Source: Dyella tabacisoli (GTDB lineage: Bacteria > Pseudomonadota > Gammaproteobacteria > Xanthomonadales > Rhodanobacteraceae). Taken from it: a stretch of DNA of 64,000 bases. The stretch lies in contig NZ_KZ857175.1 in NCBI RefSeq assembly GCF_003350925.1, positions 62,001-126,000 on the forward strand, given 5' to 3'. The notes beneath the pieces were generated by a model. It saw only the letters and a list, made by a program, of their open reading frames with translations. It was not told the origin of the DNA and did no database searches. Shown here piece after piece: positions 18,097 to 26,734 of this stretch (positions within the stretch are counted from its first letter, which is position 1; each line of letters opens with the position of its first letter). The position numbers were made by a program, and so were the translations under genes.

Positions 18097-18930
18097 TCAA
18101 ATTTCTCGCGGCAAAGCGCCCAATTGCCTCAGCAACTCTTTCGTCAACGGTACCCGTTTGGCGCCATCGCTCGTAGCCGACAGGTCGAGATTCATCGCGA
18201 AAAACCAGCGACGGCCGTCGCGTTCCACCCAGCCCACATACCAGCCGATGTCATCATTCGCGGCGTTCTGCGCGGCATGCGTACCCCAGCCGGTCTTGGC
18301 GTGCAGTACATAAGCGGGCATCGATTCGGTGATGCTTATACGTCGTACGGTTTCCTGTGCGCGGGGCGAGAATGGCAGTTTGTCGTCGGCCAGCCGGCGC
18401 AAGAAATCGATCTGCTGCTCGGCCGAGATGCGCAGCTTGCCGCTAAGCCAGAACATGTCGATGCCGCCGCCGATGTCGCGATTGCCGTAGCCCGCCTTGT
18501 CGATCCATTGCTGCATGCGCTCCTGGCCCGCGCGGCGTGCGACCTCCTGATAGAGCCACACGGTGGAATAGCGCATCCCACTAGCCAGACTCTGATCGCG
18601 GTTCCATTCGGCAAACGGTTTGCCGTCGATGCTGCGCACCTTGCCGTCCCAGCGAATCACCTCGTACTCGTCTTTCACCGCAGCGGTATCCAAAGCCACC
18701 AGCGCGTTGAACAATTTGAAGGTGGATGCGGGCAGATAAGGGTGCTTGGCGCGCTCCGTATCCAGCACGTGCCAGGTATCGGCCCGCTCGTCGTAGACCA
18801 GCAAGGTGCCGTGAGTATTGGCTTCGGCGAAGGCTTTGGCCCATTCGGGATGCTCTTGCCATGCCGCGGCGTGTATCCGTAACGGAAGGATCAGCAAAAG
18901 CGGTAAAGCGGCGAGCCAGTGCGGTTTCAT
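18097..18930 (-). CDS. Class D (OXA-type) beta-lactamase
   Basis: 277-residue serine beta-lactamase with a signal peptide ending near LRIHAAA. The class D motif set is complete and in order: PASTFKL with the acylated Ser and carboxylated Lys (STFK), STV (SxV), the YGN box in KAGYGNRDIGGG, the active-site Trp in DMFWL, and AKTGWG (KTG). Start ATG 18930 (MKPHWLAAL) is chosen because it gives a standard signal peptide. The gene has ordinary local composition and no mobile-element context of resistance-island type, suggesting an intrinsic chromosomal enzyme. Spectrum cannot be predicted. Confidence 0.93.
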   Translation of the reverse strand: MKPHWLAALPLLLILPLRIHAAAWQEHPEWAKAFAEANTHGTLLVYDERADTWHVLDTERAKHPYLPASTFKLFNALVALDTAAVKDEYEVIRWDGKVRSIDGKPFAEWNRDQSLASGMRYSTVWLYQEVARRAGQERMQQWIDKAGYGNRDIGGGIDMFWLSGKLRISAEQQIDFLRRLADDKLPFSPRAQETVRRISITESMPAYVLHAKTGWGTHAAQNAANDDIGWYVGWVERDGRRWFFAMNLDLSATSDGAKRVPLTKELLRQLGALPREI

Positions 18931-19021
18931 GGCGGTTTCCGGGGTGGGGGAGACGAGCATAGCCATCCCTGTGGGCACGGTGCGGCTCGATCCATGGCAA
19001 ACCTCGGGCAGGACACCCTTA

Positions 19022-19287
19022 GAGCCTGTTCAAAGTCTCCCCGTGGCCCGCGCCGGGAGCTGTTTGCGCGCAGGACAAGGAAGAATGAAAGAGTGTACGT
19101 CGGTACACGACTGAGTGATGACGCGGTCATGGGTGCAAACAGCCCCGGCCCGAAGGGTTGAGCCGCTGTGGCCGCCATGCGCCAGCGCGCGGCTTGACCT
19201 GACGGCCAGTCAGGCGCTGCGCCACGCACTACCACCTGACGGCCACAGCAGCTCAACGCGGGCTACGGGGAGACTTTGAACAGGCTC
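19022..19287. mobile_element. MITE-like 266-bp element with 31-bp terminal inverted repeats
   Basis: Terminal arms 19022-19052 and 19257-19287 are inverted copies matching at 30 of 31 positions, beginning GAGCCTGTTCAAAGTC, and flanked on both sides by TA (19020-19021, 19288-19289) like a TA target duplication. The interior folds further. One arm pairs 19053-19067 with 19135-19148 and contains two hairpins (19093-19108, 19118-19130). The other pairs 19157-19174 with 19240-19257 and contains 19198-19214. It has no coding capacity for a transposase and ends 58 bp before purD. It fills most of the 415-base gene-free stretch between the beta-lactamase and purD; nothing else is evident in that stretch. 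Confidence 0.75.
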
Positions 19288-19345
19288 TACAATATGCCCC
19301 TGCGCTCAAGTCGGTCAGCGCTATCTCTACGTATTCGGAGCAGGT

Positions 19346-20626
19346 ATGAAAGTTCTCGTTATCGGCAGTGGCGGTCGCGAACACGCACTGGCGTGGAAGC
19401 TCAAGCAGTCGCCACGGGTGAGCGAAGTGATTGTTGCCCCCGGTAACGCCGGCACCGCACATGAGCGCGGCGTGCGTAATGCGGATGTGGCGGTGACCGA
19501 TCTGGACGGCCTGTTGCGGCTAGCGCGCGAAGAGAAAGTCGGGCTGACCGTCGTTGGCCCTGAAGTGCCGCTGGTGGCTGGTGTCGTCGATCGCTTCCGT
19601 ACCGCCGGTCTGCGTATTTTCGGGCCGCGTGCGATTGCCGCGCAGTTGGAGGGCTCCAAAGCCTTCGCCAAGGATTTCCTGCTACGCCACAACATACCTA
19701 CCGCACGCTATGCGGTGTTCACCGAACTCAATCCGGCCTTGGCCTATGTGCGTGAGCATGGCGCGCCGATCGTCATCAAGGCCGATGGTCTTGCCGCCGG
19801 CAAAGGCGTGGTGGTGGCGCTGACCCTTGCCGATGCGGAGCTGGCGCTGCACGACATGCTTGGCGCCCACGCCTTCGGCGACGCCTCCGCGCGCGTCGTG
19901 ATCGAAGAATTTCTCGATGGCGAGGAAGCCAGCTATATCGTGATGAGCGATGGCAGCAACGCGTTGCCCATGGCGAGCAGCCAAGACCACAAGCGTCGCG
20001 ACGAGGGCGATCTAGGCCCCAATACCGGCGGCATGGGCGCGTATTCGCCGGCGCCGGTGGTCACCGCCGAGGTCGAGAAGCGCATCCTGAAGGAGGTCAT
20101 CGAGCCGACCTTGCATGGCATGGCTGCCGAAGGCGCGCCGTTTATCGGGTTTCTGTATGCCGGCCTGATGATCGATAAGCACGGCGCACCGAAAGTGATC
20201 GAATTCAATGTGCGTTTCGGCGACCCGGAAACCCAGCCGATCATGATGCGTTTGAAATCCGACTTGGTCGAGCTGATCGAGGCAGCTCTCGATGGACGTC
20301 TACATGACATCGAGGCGCGCTGGGATTCGCGCCCATCGCTAGGCGTGGTGCTGGCAGCGGGCGGCTATCCAGGCAAGGTGCGCAGCGGTGACGTCATTGA
20401 AGGCCTTAACAGCGATTTCGGCGCGGACGTGAAAGTGTTTCACGCCGGCACCCAGCTCGATGCGCAAGGCCATGCCGTCAGTGCGGGCGGCCGTGTGCTG
20501 ACGGTTTGCGCGCTAGGCAAAGATATTGCCGCCGCACGCGAGCATGCCTATGCCGCGGTCGGCAAAATCCATTACGAAGGCGTTTTCTGCCGCCGTGATA
20601 TTGCGCATCGCGCCTTGCGGCGTTGA
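19346..20626 (+). CDS. purD: Phosphoribosylamine-glycine ligase
   Basis: 426-residue ATP-grasp enzyme of de novo purine synthesis (GAR synthetase). Begins MKVLVIGSGGREHALAWKL, the family N-terminal phosphate loop. ATP-grasp features include IVIKADGLAAGKGVVVA, EEFLDGEEAS and EFNVRFGDPETQ. GGAG lies upstream of ATG 19346. It stands alone, not beside purH. The MITE-like element sits immediately upstream, where its promoter should be. Confidence 0.97.
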   Translation: MKVLVIGSGGREHALAWKLKQSPRVSEVIVAPGNAGTAHERGVRNADVAVTDLDGLLRLAREEKVGLTVVGPEVPLVAGVVDRFRTAGLRIFGPRAIAAQLEGSKAFAKDFLLRHNIPTARYAVFTELNPALAYVREHGAPIVIKADGLAAGKGVVVALTLADAELALHDMLGAHAFGDASARVVIEEFLDGEEASYIVMSDGSNALPMASSQDHKRRDEGDLGPNTGGMGAYSPAPVVTAEVEKRILKEVIEPTLHGMAAEGAPFIGFLYAGLMIDKHGAPKVIEFNVRFGDPETQPIMMRLKSDLVELIEAALDGRLHDIEARWDSRPSLGVVLAAGGYPGKVRSGDVIEGLNSDFGADVKVFHAGTQLDAQGHAVSAGGRVLTVCALGKDIAAAREHAYAAVGKIHYEGVFCRRDIAHRALRR

Positions 20627-20633
20627 TCGCTGA

Positions 20634-21059
20634 TTAGCTGGGCATCTCGGGATGCTGCGGCAGGTTGTCGGCGAGTACCAGCCATGCCACTTTTCGCGAT
20701 GTCCAGATGTGTTCGGTGGGGGCGAAGCTATCGGGATCGTCCAGCGAGCCGAGTGTGACAGCCAGGGCGTGCGGATTACTGATACGTTCGGAGAACAGAT
20801 GGCTGCCGCATTGTGGGCAGAATCGCCGCATCAGATCAGCGGAGGAGCGGATTTCGGCGGGGCTGCCCTCGATCGTCACGGCTCCTTTGGCAAACAACGC
20901 TCTGGCGAAGAAGGCCGATCCGGTGGCTTTCTGGCAACGGTGGCAGTGGCAGATACGCACGTTGATCGGCTCACCCGTCACCGTATATCGCACAGCGCCG
21001 CAGAGGCATCCGCCACTACGGCGTAAAGAAGTCGTTTCATTGGTTGGACGATCGCCCAT
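20634..21059 (-). CDS. GFA-family (CENP-V/GFA domain) zinc protein
   Basis: 141-residue GFA-domain protein related to glutathione-dependent formaldehyde-activating enzyme. The zinc-ligand cysteines are present in GGCLCGAVRY, CHCHRCQKATGS and FCPQCGSHLF. Most family members have no demonstrated activity on formaldehyde, so only the fold and metal site are secure. Convergent with purD with a 7-bp gap. Confidence 0.85.
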   Translation of the reverse strand: MGDRPTNETTSLRRSGGCLCGAVRYTVTGEPINVRICHCHRCQKATGSAFFARALFAKGAVTIEGSPAEIRSSADLMRRFCPQCGSHLFSERISNPHALAVTLGSLDDPDSFAPTEHIWTSRKVAWLVLADNLPQHPEMPS

Positions 21060-21074
21060 GATGGTCTCTCTCGA

Positions 21075-21100
21075 CTGATTCAGGCAGATGATTCAGGCAG
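21075..21100. repeat. Tandem 13-bp repeat, upstream of the MFS-PlsC gene
   Basis: Two adjacent 13-base units, (C/A)TGATTCAGGCAG, differ only at the first base. The same CTGATTCAGG core occurs twice more just after the MFS-PlsC gene. Confidence 0.55.
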
Positions 21101-21221
21101 ACAGTCTGGGCGGGCTGGTTACCCGCTGCAACTAGGGTGCTGATCGCCCAGCCACGCGATTTACGTGCATGCGCAAGACGCATTCGGCTAGGCTGTGCCG
21201 ATCCATCGGAAGGGACATCGC

Positions 21222-23096
21222 ATGAGCCAATTCGTCTTGCTAGGCCGTCGCCGCTTCGCGCCGTTTTTCTGGACGCAGGCGCTGGGTGCGTTCAATGACA
21301 GCGCATTCCGTAATGCCATGGTCATGTTGGCCGCGTTTCAGATGGGGCTGCCGACGAGCCAAGTGTCGCTGTACACGAATCTCGCGCCGGCGTTGTTCAT
21401 CCTGCCCTACTTTCTGTTCTCGGCCACGGCCGGTCAGTTGGCTGAGAAGTTCGAGAAGACGCGAATTATCCGTTACGTAAAGCTGTTCGAAATCGCTGCG
21501 ATGGTGCTGGCGGCCTACGGCTTTCACGCGCATAACCTGCCATTGCTGCTGCTGGTGTTGTTCCTGATGGGGGTGCATTCGACGGTTTTCGGGCCGATCA
21601 AGTACGCCATCTTGCCGCAGGCATTGAAGTCGACCGAGCTTGTCGGCGGCAACGGTCTGGTGGAAATGGGCACGCAACTGGCGATCCTGATCGGCATGGT
21701 GATCGGCAATATGCTGATGCAGATGGTCGGCATCGGGCCGTATCTGTCGGCAGCGTTGACGATCGGCGTGGCGGTAGTGGGTTATTTCGCCAGCCGCTCG
21801 ATTCCGCCCGCTCCGGCCACCGCGCCCGAGCTGAAGTTCAATTGGAATCCGGTAAGCGAAACGGTGCGCGTACTCGGCATTACACGCAGCGACCGCGCGG
21901 TGTTCAACGCCGTACTCGGCATTTCCTGGTTTTGGTTCTTCGGTACCGTGCTGGTGGCGCAGCTACCGAACTACACGAAGCTAAATCTCGGGGGCGACGC
22001 CTCTGTGCAAACGCTGGTGCTGACGTTGTTCTCGCTGGGCACCGGCATCGGTTCGCTGCTATGCGAAAAGATGTCCGGCAAGCGCGTCGAGATCGGCCTG
22101 GTGCCGCTGGGTGCGTTTGGTTTGACGGCGTTCGGTGTCGATTTGTTTTTCGCCCGACATGGCGCTGCACCGCTGCAGGGGCTGACATGGTGGTCGTTTC
22201 TGCAGGCTGCCGGTAGCTGGCGCATTGTGCTGGATCTCACCCTGATCGGCGTGTTCGCCGGTTTCTACGTCGTGCCGCTGTTCGCCTTTGTGCAGGCGCG
22301 CACACCGCGCGAGCGGCTGTCGCGGGTGATCGCCGGCAATAACATCCTCAATGCGCTGCTGATCGTGTTGGCCTCGGCATTTGGGCTCGGGCTTAGCCTG
22401 ATCGGCTTCAGTGCGCCGCAGATCTTCCTCGCCGCGGCGCTGCTCAACGTATTGGTGGCGGTGTATATCTTCACCCTCGTGCCCGAGTTCCTGATGCGTT
22501 TCATCACCTGGGTGCTGGTCAATACGCTGTACCGCATTCGGGTGGACGGCATGCAGCAGATCCCCGAAGAAGGCCCGGCGCTGCTGGTCTGCAACCACGT
22601 CAGCTTTATGGATCCGCTGATCCTGATGGCCAATCTGCGCCGGCCGGCGCGCTTCGTGATGTATTACAAGATTTTCAATATCCCGCTGCTCAAGTTTGTT
22701 TTTCGTACCGCCAAGGCGATTCCTATCGCCGGGCAAAAGGAAGATCCGGCGGTGTTGCAGCAAGCTTATGACGCGGTCGATGCCGCGCTGGCCGATGGCG
22801 AACTGGTTTGTATTTTTCCAGAGGGCGGGTTGACTCGTGACGGTGCGGTTGCGCCGTTTCGGCCGGGTATCGAAAGGATTCTCGCGCGCCGCCAGGTGCC
22901 GGTGGTGGCCATGGCATTGCGCGGTCTGTGGGGCAGCATTTGGAGTCGCCGCGATTCGATGATGCATCGCGCGCGTTTGCCGCGGCGCTTCCGTGCGCGA
23001 GTGGAATTGGTCGTCGATGCGCCGCGTCTGCCCGGACAGTCGGATGCGCAATTGTTAGAAGCGCGGGTGCGCGAACTGCGTGGCGATTTTGCTTAA
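21222..23096 (+). CDS. MFS transporter fused to PlsC acyltransferase (LplT-Aas type without ligase)
   Basis: 624 residues in two parts. The first 400 or so form a major-facilitator domain like the lysophospholipid flippase LplT. Residues from about 420 form a 1-acylglycerol-phosphate acyltransferase with the NHVSFMDP catalytic HX4D motif and FPEGGLTRDG. In Aas-type proteins a third AMP-ligase domain would follow; here the protein stops after PlsC. Likely imports or flips lysophospholipids and re-acylates them, using acyl-ACP or acyl-CoA supplied elsewhere (inference). ATG 21222 has AAGGGA upstream. Confidence 0.87.
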   Translation: MSQFVLLGRRRFAPFFWTQALGAFNDSAFRNAMVMLAAFQMGLPTSQVSLYTNLAPALFILPYFLFSATAGQLAEKFEKTRIIRYVKLFEIAAMVLAAYGFHAHNLPLLLLVLFLMGVHSTVFGPIKYAILPQALKSTELVGGNGLVEMGTQLAILIGMVIGNMLMQMVGIGPYLSAALTIGVAVVGYFASRSIPPAPATAPELKFNWNPVSETVRVLGITRSDRAVFNAVLGISWFWFFGTVLVAQLPNYTKLNLGGDASVQTLVLTLFSLGTGIGSLLCEKMSGKRVEIGLVPLGAFGLTAFGVDLFFARHGAAPLQGLTWWSFLQAAGSWRIVLDLTLIGVFAGFYVVPLFAFVQARTPRERLSRVIAGNNILNALLIVLASAFGLGLSLIGFSAPQIFLAAALLNVLVAVYIFTLVPEFLMRFITWVLVNTLYRIRVDGMQQIPEEGPALLVCNHVSFMDPLILMANLRRPARFVMYYKIFNIPLLKFVFRTAKAIPIAGQKEDPAVLQQAYDAVDAALADGELVCIFPEGGLTRDGAVAPFRPGIERILARRQVPVVAMALRGLWGSIWSRRDSMMHRARLPRRFRARVELVVDAPRLPGQSDAQLLEARVRELRGDFA

Positions 23097-23104
23097 GGGC
23101 TGCG

Positions 23105-23130
23105 CTGATTCAGGCGTGCCCTGATTCAGG
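23105..23130. repeat. Repeat pair CTGATTCAGG downstream of the MFS-PlsC gene
   Basis: CTGATTCAGG appears at 23105 and 23121, each followed by a G/C-rich gtgcc. It lies between convergent stops and matches the copies at 21075-21100. Confidence 0.5.
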
Positions 23131-23140
23131 GTGCCCCGAT

Positions 23141-24010
23141 CTAGCTAAGCCAACCCGCCAATACGATCAACGCGACCACGCTCAGCCAGGCCAGCAGCGC
23201 ACGTAGCAGGGCGCTGCGCAGGCGCATCAATTCAACCAGCGGATCGCTGCGCTCTTCCGCGTAGCCATCGCCAGCGACGATATCGATCAAGATATCGGCA
23301 CGTGCGGCAGCGCCCAGAAAGCCAGGGCCGTCGCGATACCAGCCGTTGGGTACGGGATGTTGATGCCAGCGGCGCCATGCACCGATGACGGCATCCCAAT
23401 GGCCGACCAGCGCGAGGGTGAACACCATCAGTTGAGCGGGTACCCAGTCCAGTGCATTGGCTATGGCGCGGGCCAGCGTGCGTGCGTGGGTATCCAGGGT
23501 CAACGAGCTGTCACGGCCGAGGGTCTGCGCCAGCCGATAGAGCAAAGCGCCGAACGGACCGAGCAAGAAGAACCACAGCAGTACGCCAAAGCGCCGGCGC
23601 AGTGCGGCGTAAACCACCGCCTCGCCAAGCTCGGGCGCACGCCAGATCACCGCCTCGCCGTCTTCGCCTAACGCCTGCGCTGCCGCTTCACGGCTGACGG
23701 CATCGGGTGCTTTCAGGATGGCTTCAAGATCGGCTTCATAGGCATGCGGGCCAAAGCAGTACAGCAAGACCACCAGTGAAAAGGCCAGCCGCAGCAGGTT
23801 GGCCATGGGCAACATGCCTAGTAGCCATTGCACGACCAGGCAGGCGGCTAAAGGCAACAGCAAGGTCAGTACGACCCGGCCGGGGCCGCTGGTGTCCCCT
23901 AGCTGCGCCACCCAGCGGCGAAAGCCGCCATCCCCGCGCCAATGCGCGAGTTGCGGCATAAAGTGCAGCAGGCCCAGGGCGATAAGGGCGGTAAGCAGGC
24001 TGATTGCCAT
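23141..24010 (-). CDS. ampE: AmpE-family inner-membrane protein
   Basis: 289-residue polytopic protein of the AmpE/CobD-like family, described as a signalling modulator of beta-lactamase induction. Features are an N-terminal helix (MAISLLTALIALGLLHF), the acidic segment YEADLEAIL, a conserved stretch of several membrane helices in the middle (FFLLGPFGALLYRL, ALDWVPAQLMVF), and a final C-terminal helix. ampD, its usual partner, is not adjacent. A class D beta-lactamase gene lies 4 kb away, but a functional link is not shown. Start ATG 24010. Confidence 0.82.
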   Translation of the reverse strand: MAISLLTALIALGLLHFMPQLAHWRGDGGFRRWVAQLGDTSGPGRVVLTLLLPLAACLVVQWLLGMLPMANLLRLAFSLVVLLYCFGPHAYEADLEAILKAPDAVSREAAAQALGEDGEAVIWRAPELGEAVVYAALRRRFGVLLWFFLLGPFGALLYRLAQTLGRDSSLTLDTHARTLARAIANALDWVPAQLMVFTLALVGHWDAVIGAWRRWHQHPVPNGWYRDGPGFLGAAARADILIDIVAGDGYAEERSDPLVELMRLRSALLRALLAWLSVVALIVLAGWLS

Positions 24011-24060
24011 GGATGGGGACTCCCGGTCGTTGCACGCATTGTAGCCGGGCGGTCGCAGAC

Positions 24061-25017
24061 TTAAGCGGTTCTGACCAGTGCGTCGAGATCCAGCCCTGCG
24101 CGTTGTTGCAACCAGTGCGAAAGCAACTGATAGGAGACCGACAATCGCGTGGATGCAAGGAAGCTGCCGTCGGCAAGGCCGTCGACGATTTGTTGCGGGG
24201 TAAACCAGCGCGCTTCTTCCAGTTCGCGGTCGCGCAGGTGAATGTCGGGCGAGATGGCTTTGGCGGTGAAGCCGACCATCAGCGATGCCGGCAGCGGCCA
24301 TGGCTGCGAAGAGTGATAGTGAACCTCGCCGACAATCACCCCCGACTCTTCGGCGATCTCGCGGCGCACCGCGTCTTCCAGTGATTCGCCCGGTTCGACG
24401 AAGCCCGCCAAGGTGGAATAGCGCCCCTTGGGCCAGCCGCTTTGGCGACCGAGCAGACAGGCACCGTCGTACTCGACGATGGCGATGATGGCCGCGTCGG
24501 TACGCGGAAAATGCAGGCGGCCGCAGTCGTCGTTGGTGCATTGGGCGCGATGGCCGGCGGCCACCAGGATCAACGGCGCGCCGCAGCGCGCGCAAAAGCG
24601 TGTCTCGCGTTGCCAATGCGCCAGGCCTTTGGCGTAGGCAAACAAGCCTGCCTCATCGGCAGGCAGCAGTAAGCCGGCCTCGCGCAAGCCCATGCGGCGT
24701 GCGCCGAGCCGCGATTCAAGTTCGCTGGCGCGATCGTTGTCATCCAGCGCCAACAAGAAATGCGGCCGTTGCTCAGCGAAGCCGAGCAGGCTGACACGCA
24801 GGTCGCCAAGTATTTGTTCGCGCTCGCCCGCATTGAGCCAGCGCAGCGTTTCGTGATCGGGCAACAGATACGTTTCGCCCAAGGCATCGAGCAGCAGAAA
24901 TCGCGCATCGGCCGAAGCGGCCTGTGCACTCACCCACGCCGCTTCGTCGCGTCGTTCGGCGACGCGGTCGAGAATCAGGCTGAGGCCGGCGAAAGTGTTG
25001 GTACGCGGCGAGGTCAT
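24061..25017 (-). CDS. nudC: NAD(+) diphosphatase / NAD-decapping NudC
   Basis: 318-residue Nudix hydrolase that cleaves NAD(H) and removes 5'-NAD caps from RNA. A four-cysteine zinc ribbon (CARCGAP and CTNDDCGRLHFPRTD) precedes the Nudix box GFVEPGESLEDAVRREIAEE. The family-specific SQPWPLPASLM follows, which distinguishes NADH pyrophosphatases. ATG 25017 gives the expected length; the open frame beyond it overlaps erpA. Confidence 0.95.
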   Translation of the reverse strand: MTSPRTNTFAGLSLILDRVAERRDEAAWVSAQAASADARFLLLDALGETYLLPDHETLRWLNAGEREQILGDLRVSLLGFAEQRPHFLLALDDNDRASELESRLGARRMGLREAGLLLPADEAGLFAYAKGLAHWQRETRFCARCGAPLILVAAGHRAQCTNDDCGRLHFPRTDAAIIAIVEYDGACLLGRQSGWPKGRYSTLAGFVEPGESLEDAVRREIAEESGVIVGEVHYHSSQPWPLPASLMVGFTAKAISPDIHLRDRELEEARWFTPQQIVDGLADGSFLASTRLSVSYQLLSHWLQQRAGLDLDALVRTA

Positions 25018-25037
25018 GCAGGCCTGCTGAAGGTGGC

Positions 25038-25421
25038 TCAAGCGGAAAACGAAGAGCCGCAGCCGCAGGTGGTCTTGGCGTTGGGGTTGCGAATGACGAA
25101 CTGCGAACCGCTCAGGCTTTCGGAGTAATCGATCTCCGCGCCAGTGAGGTACTGCAGCGAGAGCGGATCGACCAGCAGGGTCACGCCCTCGCGATCCAGC
25201 GCAAAATCGTCTTCCGCCTGCGCTTCGTCGAAGGTGAAGCCGTATTGGAAACCCGAGCAACCGCCGCCGCTGATATACACGCGCAGCTTCAGTGCCGGGT
25301 TGCCTTCTTCGACGATCAGCTCGCGCACTTTATGCGCGGCAGCCACGGTAAACACCAACGGAGCGCCGACGTTGCGGTAATCCGGGGCAAAAGCGGCGGG
25401 AAGAGGGACGATGGTTTCCAT
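25038..25421 (-). CDS. erpA: Iron-sulfur insertion protein ErpA
   Basis: A-type Fe-S carrier of 127 residues. The three cluster cysteines are in [12 protein letters not shown] and TTCGCGSSF. Delivers [4Fe-4S] clusters to apoproteins, including isoprenoid enzymes in E. coli. The linkage erpA-bactofilin-DUF6776 is typical of Pseudomonas and Xanthomonadales. ATG 25421 ([17 protein letters not shown]) is preferred over an upstream in-frame start. Confidence 0.95.
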   Translation of the reverse strand: METIVPLPAAFAPDYRNVGAPLVFTVAAAHKVRELIVEEGNPALKLRVYISGGGCSGFQYGFTFDEAQAEDDFALDREGVTLLVDPLSLQYLTGAEIDYSESLSGSQFVIRNPNAKTTCGCGSSFSA

Positions 25422-25467
25422 GGCGCGGATATGGGGTTGCAGCGAGGCAAGTGCAAGCATAGCGCGT

Positions 25468-25887
25468 TCAGGCAGGCATCGCCTCGCCGATATCGGGGGC
25501 GGGCAGTTCGTGCTGGGCTTCGGCGATGCGATGAGTGATACGGCCGTTCACCTGGGCGCCGGCAGCCATTTCCAGGGTGCGGTAGTGGACATCGCCGGCA
25601 ATCCGCGCCTGCGGCGCCAGCTCCAGCCGCTGGTTGACATGAATGTCACCCTGCACCTGGCCGTTGATGATGGCATGCGGGACCCGAATTTCACCCTGCA
25701 CCTGGCCATGTTCGCTGAGTGTGAACACCGCATCGTCGCCTTCAGCCAAAACGGCGCCTTCGATACGACCGTCCAGGTGCAGCGCACCGCTGAAGCGCAA
25801 ATCACCGCGAATGACGGTGCCATGTGCAATCAGGCTGGTGTCATGACTGGCGTTGTTGCCGTGCTCGGCACGCTTACGGTTGAACAT
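25468..25887 (-). CDS. Bactofilin cytoskeletal protein
   Basis: 139-residue bactofilin (polymer-forming cytoskeletal protein). A short charged N-terminus is followed by six or so hydrophobic repeats of beta-helix type ([20 protein letters not shown]..., [17 protein letters not shown]). Such proteins polymerise without nucleotides and scaffold cell-wall or polar complexes. Its ATG shares one base with the stop of the upstream membrane-anchored gene (TAATG), so the two products are translationally coupled. Confidence 0.92.
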   Translation of the reverse strand: MFNRKRAEHGNNASHDTSLIAHGTVIRGDLRFSGALHLDGRIEGAVLAEGDDAVFTLSEHGQVQGEIRVPHAIINGQVQGDIHVNQRLELAPQARIAGDVHYRTLEMAAGAQVNGRITHRIAEAQHELPAPDIGEAMPA

Positions 25888-26624
25888 TACGGGTTCCCTT
25901 GAGTAGTAGTGTCGCCGGACAAGGCATCGGTCCACGTGGCGGCGCGGTTGGTGGCCTCATCGCCGTTGGGTTGAGCTTTGATGAGCAGGCGGGTTGGGTG
26001 GAAATCCGCCGGCAGCACGAAAGTGGCATGCAGCGATTGAAAATATTTGAAACGGAACGGCAAGCCGTCTTTTTGCGCGACGTCGCCAAGCGCGGGCCAA
26101 TCCAGCCGTTGCACTTTGTCGCCGTGCAGACCCTCGATGCTGATGGTGACCTTGCCGCTGATTTCCTCGCCGCGCTTGGCGTTTTGAGTCAGGCTGAGGT
26201 TGATATCCCAGGCATGAGCGTCGGGTACCGGTTTTAGCCGGATCTCCTGCACTTTAAGGCCTTGCCGCTGAGCGTCGCTGCCGACCAGTCGCGAATAGAA
26301 CCCCAGGTCCGCACGCAGGCCGTTGATCTCTTCTTCGCGCTCGGTCATGGTGCCTTGTAAGGCACGGGTGGCGACGTCGGTGACTTGCTGGGAGCGTTGC
26401 AGGTTGGCGACTTGCTGTTTCAGCGCCTCGTTTTGCTCTGTCAGTTCGCGGGTTTGCCGCTTGTCGATGGCCGCCGGCGTGGCGCGCCGGACCATGCTGC
26501 TGACGATGAGGCCGCAAAGCAGCAGGCTTACCAGCCACCCGAGAGCTAGCCACAGCAAACGACGACGCAGGTCTGCGTCGTCGTGCTGGCGCACCACAAA
26601 GCGCGGCGGCGGGCGTGAAGCCAT
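25887..26624 (-). CDS. DUF6776-family membrane-anchored coiled-coil protein
   Basis: 245 residues. A basic N-terminus, one transmembrane helix at about 24-45 (LLWLALGWLVSLLLCGLIV), a coiled coil at about 55-110 (LTEQNEALKQQVANLQRSQQ) and a roughly 130-residue periplasmic domain. Matches the DUF6776 proteins found next to bactofilin and erpA. Function unknown; the topology and coupling suggest it anchors the bactofilin polymer to the envelope (inference). Confidence 0.75.
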   Translation of the reverse strand: MASRPPPRFVVRQHDDADLRRRLLWLALGWLVSLLLCGLIVSSMVRRATPAAIDKRQTRELTEQNEALKQQVANLQRSQQVTDVATRALQGTMTEREEEINGLRADLGFYSRLVGSDAQRQGLKVQEIRLKPVPDAHAWDINLSLTQNAKRGEEISGKVTISIEGLHGDKVQRLDWPALGDVAQKDGLPFRFKYFQSLHATFVLPADFHPTRLLIKAQPNGDEATNRAATWTDALSGDTTTQGNP

Positions 26625-26700
26625 GCTGGCTGTTCCAGGGAAAAGCCAAGGTATAGCCCCGCTGCAGCGGGAGCGTCAAGGAACCGTGCCGCAACTTTAA

Positions 26701-26724
26701 GCCGCCGCGCAGGATGCGGGCGGC
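26701..26724 (-). terminator. Weak hairpin after bfr
   Basis: GCCGCC and GGCGGC pair across a 12-base loop, 10 bases beyond the bfr stop. It is followed on the minus strand by TTAAAG, not a T-run. A weak terminator at best. Confidence 0.3.
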
Positions 26725-26734
26725 TCTTGTGCCA

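Noticed and set aside
17982-18176. Small open frame across the 12-bp repeats
   Set aside because: The reading frame is created by the repeats, has no ribosome binding site and no conserved sequence.
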